This document shows positions 1 through 10,214 of a DNA stretch of 64,000 nucleotides, piece by piece. A program made the translations under genes and the position numbers. The DNA is from Isoetes taiwanensis (taxonomy: Eukaryota; Streptophyta; Lycopodiopsida; Isoetales; Isoetaceae): the NCBI GenBank assembly GCA_021234155.1, contig JAJEKV010000085.1, positions 800,085-864,084 on the forward strand, written 5' to 3'. A model generated the notes under the pieces. It saw only the letters and a program-made list of their open reading frames with translations, did not search any database and had not been told where the DNA came from. Position 1 is the first letter of the stretch, and each line of letters begins with the position of its first letter.

Positions 1-2078
1 GCAAGCTCAGACATGTATTCCGTGCAAAGAGTGTTGGACTGATCAGGATCCTGTAAATACGGGTTGTTTTCCAACAACCAGTGAGCATGAGGGTTGCCTT
101 GAAAAATTCGATGTGCCTCATCTCTGAACTTATCTTGTGTATCAGCCAGATAGAAATCATGAAAAATATAAGCCATAGGCTGAACCACACGGAAGATGAC
201 CAAATCAGAATCCTCACAGTGGATTTGATCAAAGACTAAGAGGGCACAGAGTAAGCCTTTGTCTTCTATGGAAAGGTCCGACCATATCCTGAGAAAATCC
301 GCGCTGCCCAGGGGCTGCGCATTAATCTTGCCGTTTGCCGCGTACCACGTGAGAAGAAAAAGGTGGCGTCGGGCAACCACATAATCCAGGTAACTGGAAG
401 GGGTACAAAAGTCCGTAGGAATGCGGAGAGCAATATCAATATATACCTCATGTTGACTCTGGGCTTCTTCCGCAGATTGAACAGCTTGCTGGAGTTGATG
501 CTCGAGGTCTCGGATCCGATTATCTTTGTCAGCAAGAAGATGGGACTGATCACGGTACTTCCGGTGAGAGAGCGTGGCCTGTGAAGATGAAGGCACTTGA
601 GTGGAGTTTTGAAGCCGAAGAGTGGCAATTTCTGCGTCATCAATTATCTTCTGCTTCTGAGCTTCAGTGAATTGAGCCTGGAGAGGCGTGAGCTGACCGC
701 GCAGCATGGAAAGTTGGTCTTCGAGAGAAGAGATGCGCACATGTCGCTCAGCAAGGTCTTGGACTCGGTTGGTGTAATTCTGAGAGAGCTCCGTGTACAT
801 TGTTTGGAGGTTTGCAAGGGCTTGATCCTTGTCGGCAAGGAGTTTATCCTTATCCTTGTTGGTAGCTAACAATTCTTGAATAGTGGACTGTAACTGAGCT
901 TGTTGATCAGCAAGCAGGCTAGTCTGGTCCTGTTCAGCCTTTAGAGATTCACGGGCCTGTAAAAGAGCCTCGTGCTTCTGTTGAAGCTTATCTTCAAGGG
1001 ATTGAACTTCCGTGGTGGCAGCGTGGAGATCCCTGTGAACTGCTTTCGTGGCCTCCATGTAAGCTTGCATGCCATTCATGAAGGTTTCTTGCGGGTCCTG
1101 AAGCTTAAGGACAGCTGCTTATACATCCTGCTGATATTGATACAGGGCCTGTCGAGAAGGTGGAAGTGCGAGGCCCTGTTGGCGATTAGACTGTGATGTC
1201 TGAGAAACATGATGAGAATTGGAGTGTGTGGTTTCCGTGGAGGAAGAGGAAACAGAAATAGGTTTTTCTTGAGTTCGAGCTTGGCCAGGAGAAGGACGAG
1301 GGCGTGAAGTTTCAGCCTGGAGGTTAACAGGAATGGGAATGGAGTGTTGGTGGGTGGATGCTTGAGAAGTAACATGCTGAGTGGAGGGGGAACCTGGACT
1401 GGGTATAGGGACACAATGACGGATGATGGCTTGAAGGTGAGCACCTATGGTAGATTCATGGCGCGAAGAAGGTGATGCTCTGATGCGATCAATTTCATGA
1501 AGGAGGCGGAGGAACGAAATTTGAGGCCAATCAATGGAATGAGTGGAATAGATGGCCACGACAACTATGTTGAAAAACCGCTTATTTATGTGGGTATTCT
1601 TGATGGAATACCCATAGAACTTTCGCCACAGAAATTTGACAAAAAGATCATGGGACTTGGCAATGTTCGTCAAACGATGAGTATTGGCCTGATAAGAAGT
1701 TTGGCCATATTTAGAGACATCCTGTTCCTGTAAGGCAGCCCAAGATAAAGAAGGTCTGTGAAGAGGGACTTGGAATACCTGAGAAAGCAGAACTGGGGTA
1801 AGCAAAATTGTGGTCTGATCGACCCTGGTGGCGTATCCGTCGCTGATGTTGATCATGTGAGCAATAAACCGCCTTAGTTGATTCTGAATTTGGGGCGGGA
1901 GTTCCCGCCAGAGAGAATTCATACAACCCGCGGGCGCTCGCAACAAAGACGACCGGGACCTTCCAAAGCATCGCGAAAAGGTGGGAGTGAAAAACCCGAT
2001 TGCACTCAAAAAAAGAGCCGGATCCTTGGAAAAAAAGATCTTGAAGAGTAGGGAATTTTGGTGAAACAGCCATGGCAA
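1..2078 (-). pseudogene. Extra ORF downstream of pol (ORF3), coiled coil, one internal stop
   Basis: The frame opens with a Met at 2078 and runs 319 codons to a TAA at 1119-1121. It then stays open in the same frame for 372 more codons to the left edge, so the original protein was at least about 690 residues. The first ~230 residues look globular and I do not recognise the family; the putative plant transposon domain seen in other plant Ty3 elements is a candidate. Residues ~230-320 are Ser/Thr/Pro/Gln rich. After the stop, 1118 to about 470 encodes a long Gln/Leu/Lys/Glu-rich coiled coil, followed by a globular segment rich in aromatic residues. The TAA is one C-to-T change from CAA. An alternative start at 2073 in another frame is only open for 120 codons and is rejected. 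Confidence 0.7.
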
Positions 2079-2426
2079 GAGACGAAGGAAGGAAGCGCTA
2101 GAGCGGATTGAAAGAAGTCGGAGGGCGGAGAGCGGAAGACGAAAACGAAGTAAGGCGAAAAGGTTTTAGGGCTCACAAGTTGTGGCGAAGGGGCATGATG
2201 AGAATGAAACCGGAACCGTTGATGGTGCCAGGTGGCAGCAAATCAGAAAAAGGTGCTTGAGAGGCAAAAGTTTGGCGAAGTCCCAGAGTAGTGAAGGGAA
2301 GGCAGATGAACGGTGGAGATGAAACGTGAATGAACGAGGGGATATGACAGCTGGGCGAAGGTACAAATATTTATGACCGACGGGCGTGAAAGGAAGGAAT
2401 GTCATTTAATGCTGGCAACTCGAAGT

Positions 2427-2441
2427 GGGATATTATAAAAG
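2427..2441 (-). promoter_or_regulatory. TATA-like element upstream of ORF3
   Basis: On the minus strand the sequence reads CTCTTTTATAATATCCC, followed by a pyrimidine-rich stretch of about 350 bases that looks like a plant 5' leader, ending at the ORF3 start region (2078). It suggests that ORF3 can be transcribed separately from the genomic RNA. This is inference from sequence appearance only. Confidence 0.35.
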
Positions 2442-2573
2442 AGAATGTGTCAGACAGGACCATGGCTAGATATGCGGCGGGAGAAAAATTTTGCATTTAG
2501 AAAGAGGCTTGCATTGCAACCACGTTAACAATTTTGGGATTGGTCCACGTCGGCAGAGCTCCAAGCGGTTGGG

Positions 2574-2583
2574 CTATATAAGA
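2574..2583 (+). promoter_or_regulatory. TATA box of the antisense mini-gene
   Basis: GGGCTATATAAGAC is a textbook plant TATA box. It lies 40-odd bases before an ATG in strong context (ACCATGG) at 2621. A CCACGTCGG element sits about 30 bases upstream. The predicted leader would be very short (10-20 bases). The box points right, away from the ORF3 TATA at 2427-2441, giving a divergent arrangement about 135 bp apart. Confidence 0.45.
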
Positions 2584-2620
2584 CGAGCAGTGGTCGAAGC
2601 TGAGACACCAGTTCGCGACC

Positions 2621-2860
2621 ATGGATGATAAATGTACTATGCCGACTAGTTGCCAGGAATGGATCACTTGCAAGATGAACGCTATGGATCTCTGGAAATG
2701 TCGCAACCGCGGCATTCGTATGGACGGCTGGTGTGGCGCAATGGCAGAGCACCCGGACCCCAAGACCACTCCCATCGAGGTGGTCATTCATCTGCCCTGG
2801 GAGCCTGAACACTGTCGCTACCTTGTGCTCCGCATCACCTCTGCTCCAAACCCGGAGTAG
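2621..2860 (+). CDS. Small Cys/Trp-rich ORF antisense to the Ty3 element (79 aa)
   Basis: This short ORF lies between pol and ORF3 but on the opposite strand. It has a TATA box upstream, an ATG in optimal plant context, and an AT-rich tail (2940-2960) that ends next to the pol stop at 2969. The product has several Cys and Trp residues in its first half and a hydrophobic, strand-like second half (IEVVIHLPWEP, RYLVLRI). No signal peptide or known domain is visible. Antisense ORFs between pol and the 3' LTR are known in some plant LTR elements, so the position is plausible. The minus-strand ORF over the same bases (2525-2968) looks like a shadow. Function unknown. Confidence 0.4.
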   Translation: MDDKCTMPTSCQEWITCKMNAMDLWKCRNRGIRMDGWCGAMAEHPDPKTTPIEVVIHLPWEPEHCRYLVLRITSAPNPE

Positions 2861-2968
2861 GGGTTCTTTTAACTTAGGATTTTGTAAATAGGGCTCTGCC
2901 CATAGCGGATGTATATGGGCAATGCCCACCTTTTGTTTTTCGCCACTAATATAATATAAATATGCCAC

Positions 2969-5383
2969 TTAGTCACTATCTATGGAGTCAGAATTTTGTT
3001 GTTGATCATGTGTATGAACGCTTGTAGCTTCTGTATGAAATTGTTTGAGGCGAAAACCATTAACCAGTGAAGGTAACGGAGTACCATCTAACTCTGCTAG
3101 TTTAAAAACACCGGGCTGCACCACTTGCAGAATTTGATACGGACCCAACCAACGAAACTTTAATTTACCCGGAAAATTTTTATAACGAGAATCATAAAGG
3201 AGAACCAAATCACCTTCTTGAAATGTTTTTGTCTTAAGATTTTTGTCCTGCAATGATTTCTGCAACTGTTGGCCATGAAGAATATGAATATAAGCATCTC
3301 TCCTAAGTTCATCCAACTGTGCAAGTTGATAAACCCGTTCTTTAAGAGCTGCAGGTGGATTAGGTGCGGTAGCAAGTTGAAAACGAAGTGTCGGAAGGAT
3401 ATATTCAAAGGGCATAAGAGCTTCTTGACCATAAACCAATTTGAAAGGAGTGTGGCCAGTAGCTATTTTGAAACTTGTATTGTAAGCCCAAAGAACAGTA
3501 GGCAACTTGTCTTGCCAATCCGTTCGAGAGGCATCACAAATTTTTTTTAGAATAGTGATGAGAGTTTTGTTTGTACTTTCAGCCAAACCATTCCCTTGAG
3601 GATAGTAAGGTGTACTCTTCCTGTGCTGGATATGAAGATAATCCGTCAGCGCCTTGATGGTATGATTGACAAAATGGACGCCACGATCACTAACAAGTTC
3701 CGTGGGACAACTAAAACGCGTAATGATGTGTGTATACAGAACCTTGGACGTGCTGGCTGCAATGTTGTCAGGAAGTGCACAAGCTTCCGCCCATTTTGTA
3801 GCATAATCAGTGATGACCAGAATGTAGCGGGCACGGGTGTGCCGCGCAGGTGGATCCATGGGCCCCACAAAGTCCATTTCCCATTTGCTGAAGGGAAGTG
3901 GCGTAGCGACCGGCGTCAATGGAAGAGCGTCACGGGCCGTGGGCCTTCCCACACGCTGACAGACGTCACACGTGCGAGCGTGAGCGTGGGCATCCTTGAA
4001 GAGCGTGGGCCAGAAGTATTCTGCCAGAAGAATTTTGCGTGCCGTGGTGTCACCACTGAAATGACCACCACCAAGCCCGTCATGGGCTTGTCGAATGATA
4101 TTGGGCACCTCATGAGGAAGGACACAACGATGGAGAACCATGTCTTTGCCGCGTTTGTACAGATGTCCCGCAACCATGGTGTAGTCACGGACTTCACGGA
4201 GAAACTGACGACGGCGTGAGCGAAGCTTTTCTGGAGAGAGCGTGGGATCTTCGGTTGGAAGAGCTCCTGTGAGAAGATACTGCTGAAAGTTGTGGAACCA
4301 ATGGGGCGTGGCTGTGACAAGGAACAGTTGAGCATCTGGAAAGGCGTCTGAAACACCCGTGGAGGTATCATCTGTGTGGATGCGGGAAAGGTAATCAGGC
4401 ACCACATGAGACTTGCCTGCCTTATGAACGATTTCGAAAGGAGCGAATTCTTGCAGAAGAAGGACCCAACGAGCAATTCTACCCGTGGGCGTGGCTTTGT
4501 TGATTAAGTAAAGAAGAGCTTGATGATCAACAAAGAACTTGATCTGGCTTCCCAACAAATAATGACGGAAACGTTGGACACAGAAAACTAAGCTCAATGC
4601 TTCCCGTTCCGTGGCAGAGTAGTTGCGCTCAGCATGATTGAGTTTCCTGCTGGCATAGCGGATCGGTTTATCTGTTTGCGCATCATAGGCCTGAGAAAGA
4701 ACAGCACCAATGGCAAAAGCAGAGACATCAACATGAACGTGAAAAGGCTTGTCCCATTGAGGAGGAACAAGTACCGGTGCCTGAGTAAGTAATAGCTTCA
4801 ATTTTTGGAAAGCAGTTTCCGCTTGAGGATTCCAAGCCCAAGTGGATTCATCACCCGTGAGTTTATGAATGGGATCAGCTATAGCTGCAAGTCCAGGAAT
4901 GAAGGTGGAATAGTAATTAACCTTACCCAGGAAAGACCGTGTCTCTTTGATATTAGATGGTGCGTGAGCCTTCAATACACAACTGATTTTAGCAGGATCT
5001 GTGGTGATCCCATTTTTACTAACCACATGACCCAAAAGAACACCTGAGGTGACGCAGAAGGTAGTTTCGAGTTGATCGTCTTTCTTGATAGAAATTTGAT
5101 TGTACCCTGAAAAACCATCCACGAAAGAGTACATCTCATGACTAGCAACCTCTTCAAGAACCTGGTCTGTGAAGGGAAGCGGGAAGTGATCACGCTCCGT
5201 GGCTTGATTGAGTTTTCGGTAGTCCACACAAACGCGGATCTTACCATTGTGCTTGAGAGCAATGACGATGGGGCTCACCCATTCAGAGTGTTTGACCTCA
5301 TAAATTAAGCCAGCAACTAAGAGTTTGTCAATTTCGGCCTTGACACGGTCACGGTAATTTGGGTTGAGCCTGTACTATCGTTG
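2969..5383 (-). pseudogene. pol: Ty3 pol: reverse transcriptase (core deleted), RNase H, integrase
   Basis: The frame is open from the UAG at 5384-5386, apart from a second TAG two codons further in, down to the stop at 2969; from the Met at 5278 it gives 769 residues. RT starts normally (CVDYRKLN, then FVDGFSGYNQI) but jumps at about residue 77 (near 5047) straight to SGVLLGHVVS. The stretch holding the catalytic FIDD/YVDD motif is missing, about 70 residues by comparison with the family. RNase H follows with D184, E225 and D251. Integrase has an H2C2 finger (H399, H406, C437, C440) and D469, D531, E567, which is an exact DD35E spacing. A GPY module lies at 712-714 and there is no chromodomain. 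Integrase looks intact, reverse transcriptase cannot be active. Confidence 0.92.
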
Positions 5384-5386
5384 CTA
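5384..5386 (-). other. In-frame UAG between protease linker and RT, followed by CAACGA
   Basis: Conserved Ty3 pol sequence continues in the same frame on both sides of this codon (DARPI before, then QR and LNPNY after). The same UAG with the same following six bases occurs in the second copy at 62618-62620. CAACGA fits the stop-readthrough context CA(A/G)N(U/C/G)A known from yeast and resembles the plant-virus CARYYA context. It is equally one C-to-T step from CAG. Confidence 0.5.
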
Positions 5387-5850
5387 GATTGGGCGTGCGT
5401 CAGGTTTGGTAGGAATGGTGAGTTCCCCCAATTCTTTTTTTATACCTCGAAGGTCTTTGTAGCTCCAAGCAAAAATATGTTTGAATTTTTTGAAAAGCGT
5501 CACAGCGCGTGCTTTATATTTTGGTGGAAGATTGGCAGCGAGGCGGACTGGTTGATTATTACCAATATCCATAATGTCCACCTCTTGGAGTTTGAATATG
5601 TGGAACCCATACGTGTCTGGACATGATGAGCGGAGGAGGTTGGAGCATAGGGGGAGGAGCAACGTTTTGAGTGGTGAAGAAAAGAGGGGCGATGAGTGTC
5701 ATCAAGCAAGGGTTGCTTCATGGCCGGCATGAATATCGACAATATCTGAAGAAGGGTTCGTGGTCGAAAAATGATCAAGACGTTGAATGCGATTGCAGGA
5801 AGCCAGGTAAGGGTCAAGCAGAGCTGCCACAGCCTGGTCCTGATCGAGCG
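5387..5850 (-). pseudogene. Protease-RT linker, frameshifted
   Basis: Comparison with the second copy (62618-63115), where this stretch is one open frame, shows that here it is spread over three frames. The last part (IGNNQPVRLAA ... ARAVTLFKKFKHIFAWSY) is in the pol frame from 5662. An upstream piece with KQPLLDD is in another frame (5500-5817). At least two small indels separate it from the protease frame, which ends at 5851. Confidence 0.8.
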
Positions 5851-7656
5851 TCATCTCACCCCAAGGATCAGCATACTCAGGGTAGGAGGAGAGAGGCAGA
5901 TTTGGGGAGCTCGAACATGATAGATATTTTGTGCCTCTTCGTAATCGTGCGAGATTGAAGGTTCGGCATTCTCAACAGAGATCAATTTGCCAGTTTCCAA
6001 ATCCATGGTGGCATTGAGATGGCCATCTGTAATGACAAGTTGGTCCGTGGCCCAGTAATGAATACTTTTAGCCTGGCGGAGAAAAGGTCTGCCCACCAGC
6101 ATTTCATAATCACCGGGATCTTCTCCAGCTTTCCAAACCCCAAACTCCAAGGGGAATTTGAGATCACCAATGCTGATGTGGAGGAGAGAAGTGACGCCTT
6201 GAGGGCGCGTGATATGGCCATTGGCCAACTTGATGTCATAGGGGGCACGGTATAGTTGTTTGATCTCCAATTGCTTTCTGAGCTTGTCAGTAATAAGATT
6301 GATGGCACTACCTCCATCAATTTGAACATGATTGATGTGCTGATTTTCCACCACGGCATGTACCATTGGTGTTGAGGTTGCAACAGCTCCAACCAAAACA
6401 GTGGGAGGAGGTAACTGATCTTTGAGAGCCGGACAAAGTTTCAAAATGGTGGCGAGGCTCAAAGCTATCTTGATTTTAGCGAGTTCTTCTTGAAGTTCCA
6501 GGGGAACGTGAGAAAAAGGATCAGCAGGATCCAAAGGAGCAGGAGACTGAGGTAAAGAAGCCGAAACCTCTTTGAGAAGCTCCACCTCTGCAGCAATATT
6601 TGGATACGGCTGAGAGCGTGTGCTTGTAGATGCTGATGGTGCCTCCTGACGCTGCTGAGCCCGAGTAGTGGCATGAACATTGGCCAGGGTGCGGCCTTCC
6701 GCTGCCTGCATTAGTTTGAGAATACTCTGTCTCACTTTGGGCATGACGTGAGGCATGAGTCTATTGAGGTCAGGCGCGAAATGCACTTTTTTGTCTTCGT
6801 CATGTGGTACCGTCTCGACAGCAAAAGCTGGTTGCGTGTCGTGAGGGATGATGGTCAAGGGGCGTGAAGTCCTGGTCTGGCGTGAGACCAGACCACCCCA
6901 ATTGGACTGCTGTACTGGAGAGTTGAGTGCCTGATAGATTTCCTCTTGAGCTTGTTGATCCAGAGGATTAGAGGTAGGGGCTGCTTGTTGAGGTCGCTGT
7001 TGTTGAGGTGGCCGTGGTGGCTTTCTCAAAACAGGACGAGGGCCTTGTTTACCATTGGCAACCCACAGCTGATAAGCCGTGAGGCGTACTGAAGCAGGCT
7101 GATTTGTTCCTGGAAGTTGGACTTGAACTTGGGGAAGTTGAGGGCACGCTGTGGTGGTATGTCCCCATTCATGACAATGATAGCATTGAGCCTTTGAAGG
7201 ATCAAAGGGAGGAGGGGAGTCTTGTCCCCGTGACTGCTGAGGTTGCTGCATGTGTTGATACTGCTGAGGTTGCTGATCTTGATATTGCTGAGGCTGATAT
7301 ATTTGTTGTTGCCGGCGTGGTCGGACTTCATAAACCATCTTCTGCCTAAAAGGGGTAGGATGAGAACGGGTGCATTCTTCCGTGGCATGATTGCACATGT
7401 TGCATCTTTTGCAATGAGGAGGTCCATTGGAGGAGTTGCATTCATTGGCCAAATGTCCCTGATATTTACAGATATGGCACCAGATCTGAGAGCGTTGTGG
7501 ATTTGTTTGTGCAGGTTGGACTGCATTCTGAGGAACCATGACGGGGGGCATGAAAGGCAGTTCCGTGAGGGCAACACCTCGAGAGAAAACATTGACCGAG
7601 TGATTGACCAATTCAATCGCCTGCTCCAAAGACTTGGGACGCAGGTACTCCGTCAT
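5851..7656 (-). CDS. gag-pro: gag C-terminal part and aspartic protease
   Basis: This 601-residue open frame holds three CX2CX4HX4C zinc knuckles at residues 60-73, 82-95 and 158-171, embedded in Gln-rich linkers. They bind the genomic RNA during packaging. A pepsin-like retroviral protease follows: the active-site motif is IDGGS with the catalytic Asp at 447, rather than the common DT/SG, and MLVGRPFL closes the domain. The frame continues upstream beyond a single TAG (7678-7680), so the Met at 7656 is not the true start. The frame breaks near 5905 before the RT linker. gag and protease are thus in one frame. Confidence 0.85.
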   Translation of the reverse strand: MTEYLRPKSLEQAIELVNHSVNVFSRGVALTELPFMPPVMVPQNAVQPAQTNPQRSQIWCHICKYQGHLANECNSSNGPPHCKRCNMCNHATEECTRSHPTPFRQKMVYEVRPRRQQQIYQPQQYQDQQPQQYQHMQQPQQSRGQDSPPPFDPSKAQCYHCHEWGHTTTACPQLPQVQVQLPGTNQPASVRLTAYQLWVANGKQGPRPVLRKPPRPPQQQRPQQAAPTSNPLDQQAQEEIYQALNSPVQQSNWGGLVSRQTRTSRPLTIIPHDTQPAFAVETVPHDEDKKVHFAPDLNRLMPHVMPKVRQSILKLMQAAEGRTLANVHATTRAQQRQEAPSASTSTRSQPYPNIAAEVELLKEVSASLPQSPAPLDPADPFSHVPLELQEELAKIKIALSLATILKLCPALKDQLPPPTVLVGAVATSTPMVHAVVENQHINHVQIDGGSAINLITDKLRKQLEIKQLYRAPYDIKLANGHITRPQGVTSLLHISIGDLKFPLEFGVWKAGEDPGDYEMLVGRPFLRQAKSIHYWATDQLVITDGHLNATMDLETGKLISVENAEPSISHDYEEAQNIYHVRAPQICLSPPTLSMLILGVR

Positions 7657-8620
7657 GAGACGAATGGCAGGAGGAAGGCCCTACAGAAACCAGGCAAGAA
7701 TCTGGCTTTGTGTGGGGTACTCCTGGAGTTTGCTGATGAGAATGTGTAGACGGCCGGCGAAATCACGCGCAGACTCCGTGGGTTGCTGCTGAAGATCATT
7801 GAGTTGTTTGAGCAAGAGTTGATCATCATCCGTGGTGCCATAGTGAGAGAGGAATGCTGTTTTCATTTCTTGCCAACTTTGCTTCCAGTGGCTTTTGTTG
7901 GCCATTAACCATTGATGAGGGGCGCCTCTTAGCGTGGTCGAGAAGATATATGAAACTTGAGTTGTGGTTGAGCGTGACCATTCAGAATGGCCAAGGCTTC
8001 AAATTCTTCCATATGAGCTTGAGCACTCTGATCCAGAGGTTTGCCTTTAGTGTTGCCAAAAGTTGGATAAGTGAGCTTCAAGTTGTGAGTAGGAGATGAA
8101 GGCGGAACTGAGGCATAGACAGGTGGAACATATGGTGGAGGAGGAACGGAAAAACCTGGAGGGCCAGAGAAGGGAACTTCCGGTGGGGAAGGATCCTGGG
8201 ATCCCACCTCATTAGGCTTGAGATCTGTGAGTTGGTAGACAGGAAGAGCATTCTGAAAAGATGGTGAAGCCTGAAATGCATGAACGTGGGAAGGGCCAAA
8301 GGAAACTTGAGGGTAGCCCATCCCGGCAGGAGGTGAAGAGGGTTATGACAGCAGAGGTAGCCTGAAGGTATATGAATATAGGTGCTGTCAGGAGTCTGGA
8401 AATAGTGAGGCGTGGGCTGAACAGGCGTATGATGTGGAGATTGAGGTTGAGAACAATTCTGGCACACAGGGGGAGACCCTGGTCGAGAATGAGCACGAGG
8501 GGTAGGAGGTGCCGATTGAGCTTTGGAACGGACACGACCACCCTCAATGTCATAATCAGTGTCATACATATCCCGAACAGCCTCGCGTCGTTGATGGCAC
8601 TCTACCGAGCCGCTTGGCAA
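7657..8620 (-). pseudogene. gag: gag N-terminal and capsid part, two frameshifts and one TAG
   Basis: Three frames together make one gag. 8620-8330 is Pro-rich (SRPGSPPVC, QPTPHYF) and includes DMYDTDYDIEGG. A shift near 8335 leads to a Pro/Phe-rich stretch (8321-7980). A second shift near 7978 leads to the capsid core, VSYIFSTTLRGAPHQW ... WKQSWQEMKTAF, typical of the retrotransposon gag domain. A TAG at 7678-7680 in an otherwise continuous frame (WFL*GLPPAIR) separates it from the zinc-knuckle part. The plus-strand copy at 60560-60870 shares its N-terminus. Confidence 0.8.
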
Positions 8621-8701
8621 AGAAGTTCATCGTGAGTGAAACCCACGGCCGACATGATGGAAAGAAGGAAAAAGAAAGATCGGACCCGGCCGGGCATGCG
8701 G

Positions 8702-9300
8702 TGTTTGGGGTCACGGGTTCGGGAACTCCTCGCAAGAAGACCCTCTGCGGAGGACCCTTGGATCAAACAGGAGAATCGGTAGCTGTGTCACGCGGGATTT
8801 GCAAAAGAAACAAAGGAAAGGAAGAGAGAGAACAAAAAAAAAACAATGAGAACACAATGATAAGAACAAAACTTCTTGATATCAATGATGATACATGAGC
8901 TCTCACAATAGAGAGAAACTGAATGGAGATAAGACCAAAAACTCATCTAAAACTCGAATGCTAGCTCTACTCATATATATAGTCTGATGGCCTCGGCCCA
9001 AATATAGACGATCTGCCGGATCTCGGTGCCGACTCACGGAAGGAGGGCCGATTTAATAGGAATATCGGGTGCCTCTTGAAGCGCTTTGAATGACGCCGTT
9101 GTGGCCAGTGACGGCCCCATCACTGTGCCCGGTCTCGGCCTCTTCTTTTTTGAGGCGTGGCTTGCTGCTTGGTCTGGCCTTGGTCTTCTCTTTGGGCCTT
9201 TGACGGCCCGACATGGACTGATTGTGGCTCCTTGTTCTTGACACGGTCCTCCGTGTGCATGAATAGTCCTGTACCAGGACGTACAGGACTAACATAATCA
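8702..9300 (-). repeat. 5' LTR of Ty3 copy 1
   Basis: On the minus strand it begins TGATTATGTTAG at 9300 and ends at or near CCCCAAACA (8702-8710). Its sequence matches the LTRs at 59936-60492 and 61966-62530 through most of their length, including the promoter block and the poly-pyrimidine R/U5 part. The 3' limit is uncertain by about 15 bases, because no primer-binding site starting with TGG follows directly. Confidence 0.8.
8969..8982 (-). promoter_or_regulatory. LTR promoter TATA box
   Basis: The minus strand reads GACTATATATATGAGTAG about 320 bases into the LTR. The same block is conserved in the other two LTRs (60231-60240 plus, 62222-62233 minus), as expected for the U3 core promoter that drives the genomic RNA. 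Confidence 0.65.
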
Positions 9301-10182
9301 CCAACATCCTTAGTGAGTATTCTTTGTTTAATAATTATTAAATTTGCGCAACAAATAAAAGAACAATGACAAATAGTTTATATATGAAAATAACATATCT
9401 GTACATAAAATAAAAGAGCAATGTTTAGGGCTGTTCAATAACGTAGATCTGTGCATAGCTGGCTATATCATACTGCTATATATCATAAAAATTTCAATGG
9501 TCTTTAGAGGCCTGATGGTGGGCTGGGCAAGTGAAGTGGAATTCCTACATATGCATTGATAGACCATGTGATTCTTTGCACAAATATGACCTACATGTAT
9601 TCTGAGGTGCATTCCATCTCTAAAGTATTGGTCTTAGATGGCTATGTAATATATCTTGGAATCTCATTCCCAAGCATGAATATTTTTCTAAGTTACTAGA
9701 AACTTTAGAGGATTATACAATGCTGAACAACTTACAATACATTAACTTGATTGCTAACATCTTTAATATGAAATGTCATATGTTGGTAATAACTAAGGAG
9801 CATGTTCTAATCCTTCTGATTGCATCTGTTGAAACCCAGAAAACCCAACTCATTTTCGTTCATTTCTTGTATATATTATACCTCACTTTGCATGTGAGAG
9901 GACAAACGATTATTTGGCAGCCATTTGTGGTTAAAATGAAGAAAAGCTTGACAACAATGGTTGAAAAGGAAAATGAATATGGGTTCTTGCTTCCTCATGC
10001 AAATGTTGTTGGTTGTGTAATGGACTAATTTGTCATCAATCCTTTATTTGCTGGTTCTTGCTTCCTCATATAAATGTTGTTGGTTATGTAGTGGACAATT
10101 CTGTCATCAATTCTTTAATTGCTGAGTTAGTAAGCAAAAGAATGACTTGAATGATAGAGTAAAAAGTGCAACCACTAAAATG

Positions 10183-10214
<32 letters not shown>

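Larger units (their letters stand above)
1..9300 (-). mobile_element. Ty3/gypsy LTR retrotransposon, copy 1, 3' end beyond window
   Basis: Read on the minus strand the order is LTR (8702-9300), gag with three zinc knuckles, aspartic protease, reverse transcriptase, RNase H, integrase, an accessory region, and a long third ORF that is still open at base 1. The 3' LTR is therefore outside the window. No chromodomain follows the integrase, which ends in a GPY/F-type module. The integrase style and the extra ORF fit the non-chromovirus plant lineages (Tat/Athila-like) best, but this is a family judgement, not a tree. Several frameshifts, in-frame stops and an internal RT deletion show that the copy cannot move by itself. 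Confidence 0.9.

Noticed and set aside
1711-2073. 120-codon ORF starting MAVSPKF at the ORF3 leader
   Set aside because: Overlaps the long ORF3 frame, which stays open to base 1. Kept only as a possible alternative start region.
2525-2968. 147-codon minus-strand ORF between pol and ORF3
   Set aside because: Odd composition with no repeated or domain-like pattern. The opposite strand has a TATA box, good start context and a more protein-like product.
5384-5700. Intron between protease and RT, as in Ogre elements
   Set aside because: Conserved pol residues lie directly on both sides of the UAG and no convincing donor/acceptor pair would keep them.
8671-8701. Primer-binding site after the LTR
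   Set aside because: The sequence following CCCCAAACA does not start with TGG and matches no tRNA end I can recognise, so no site is called.
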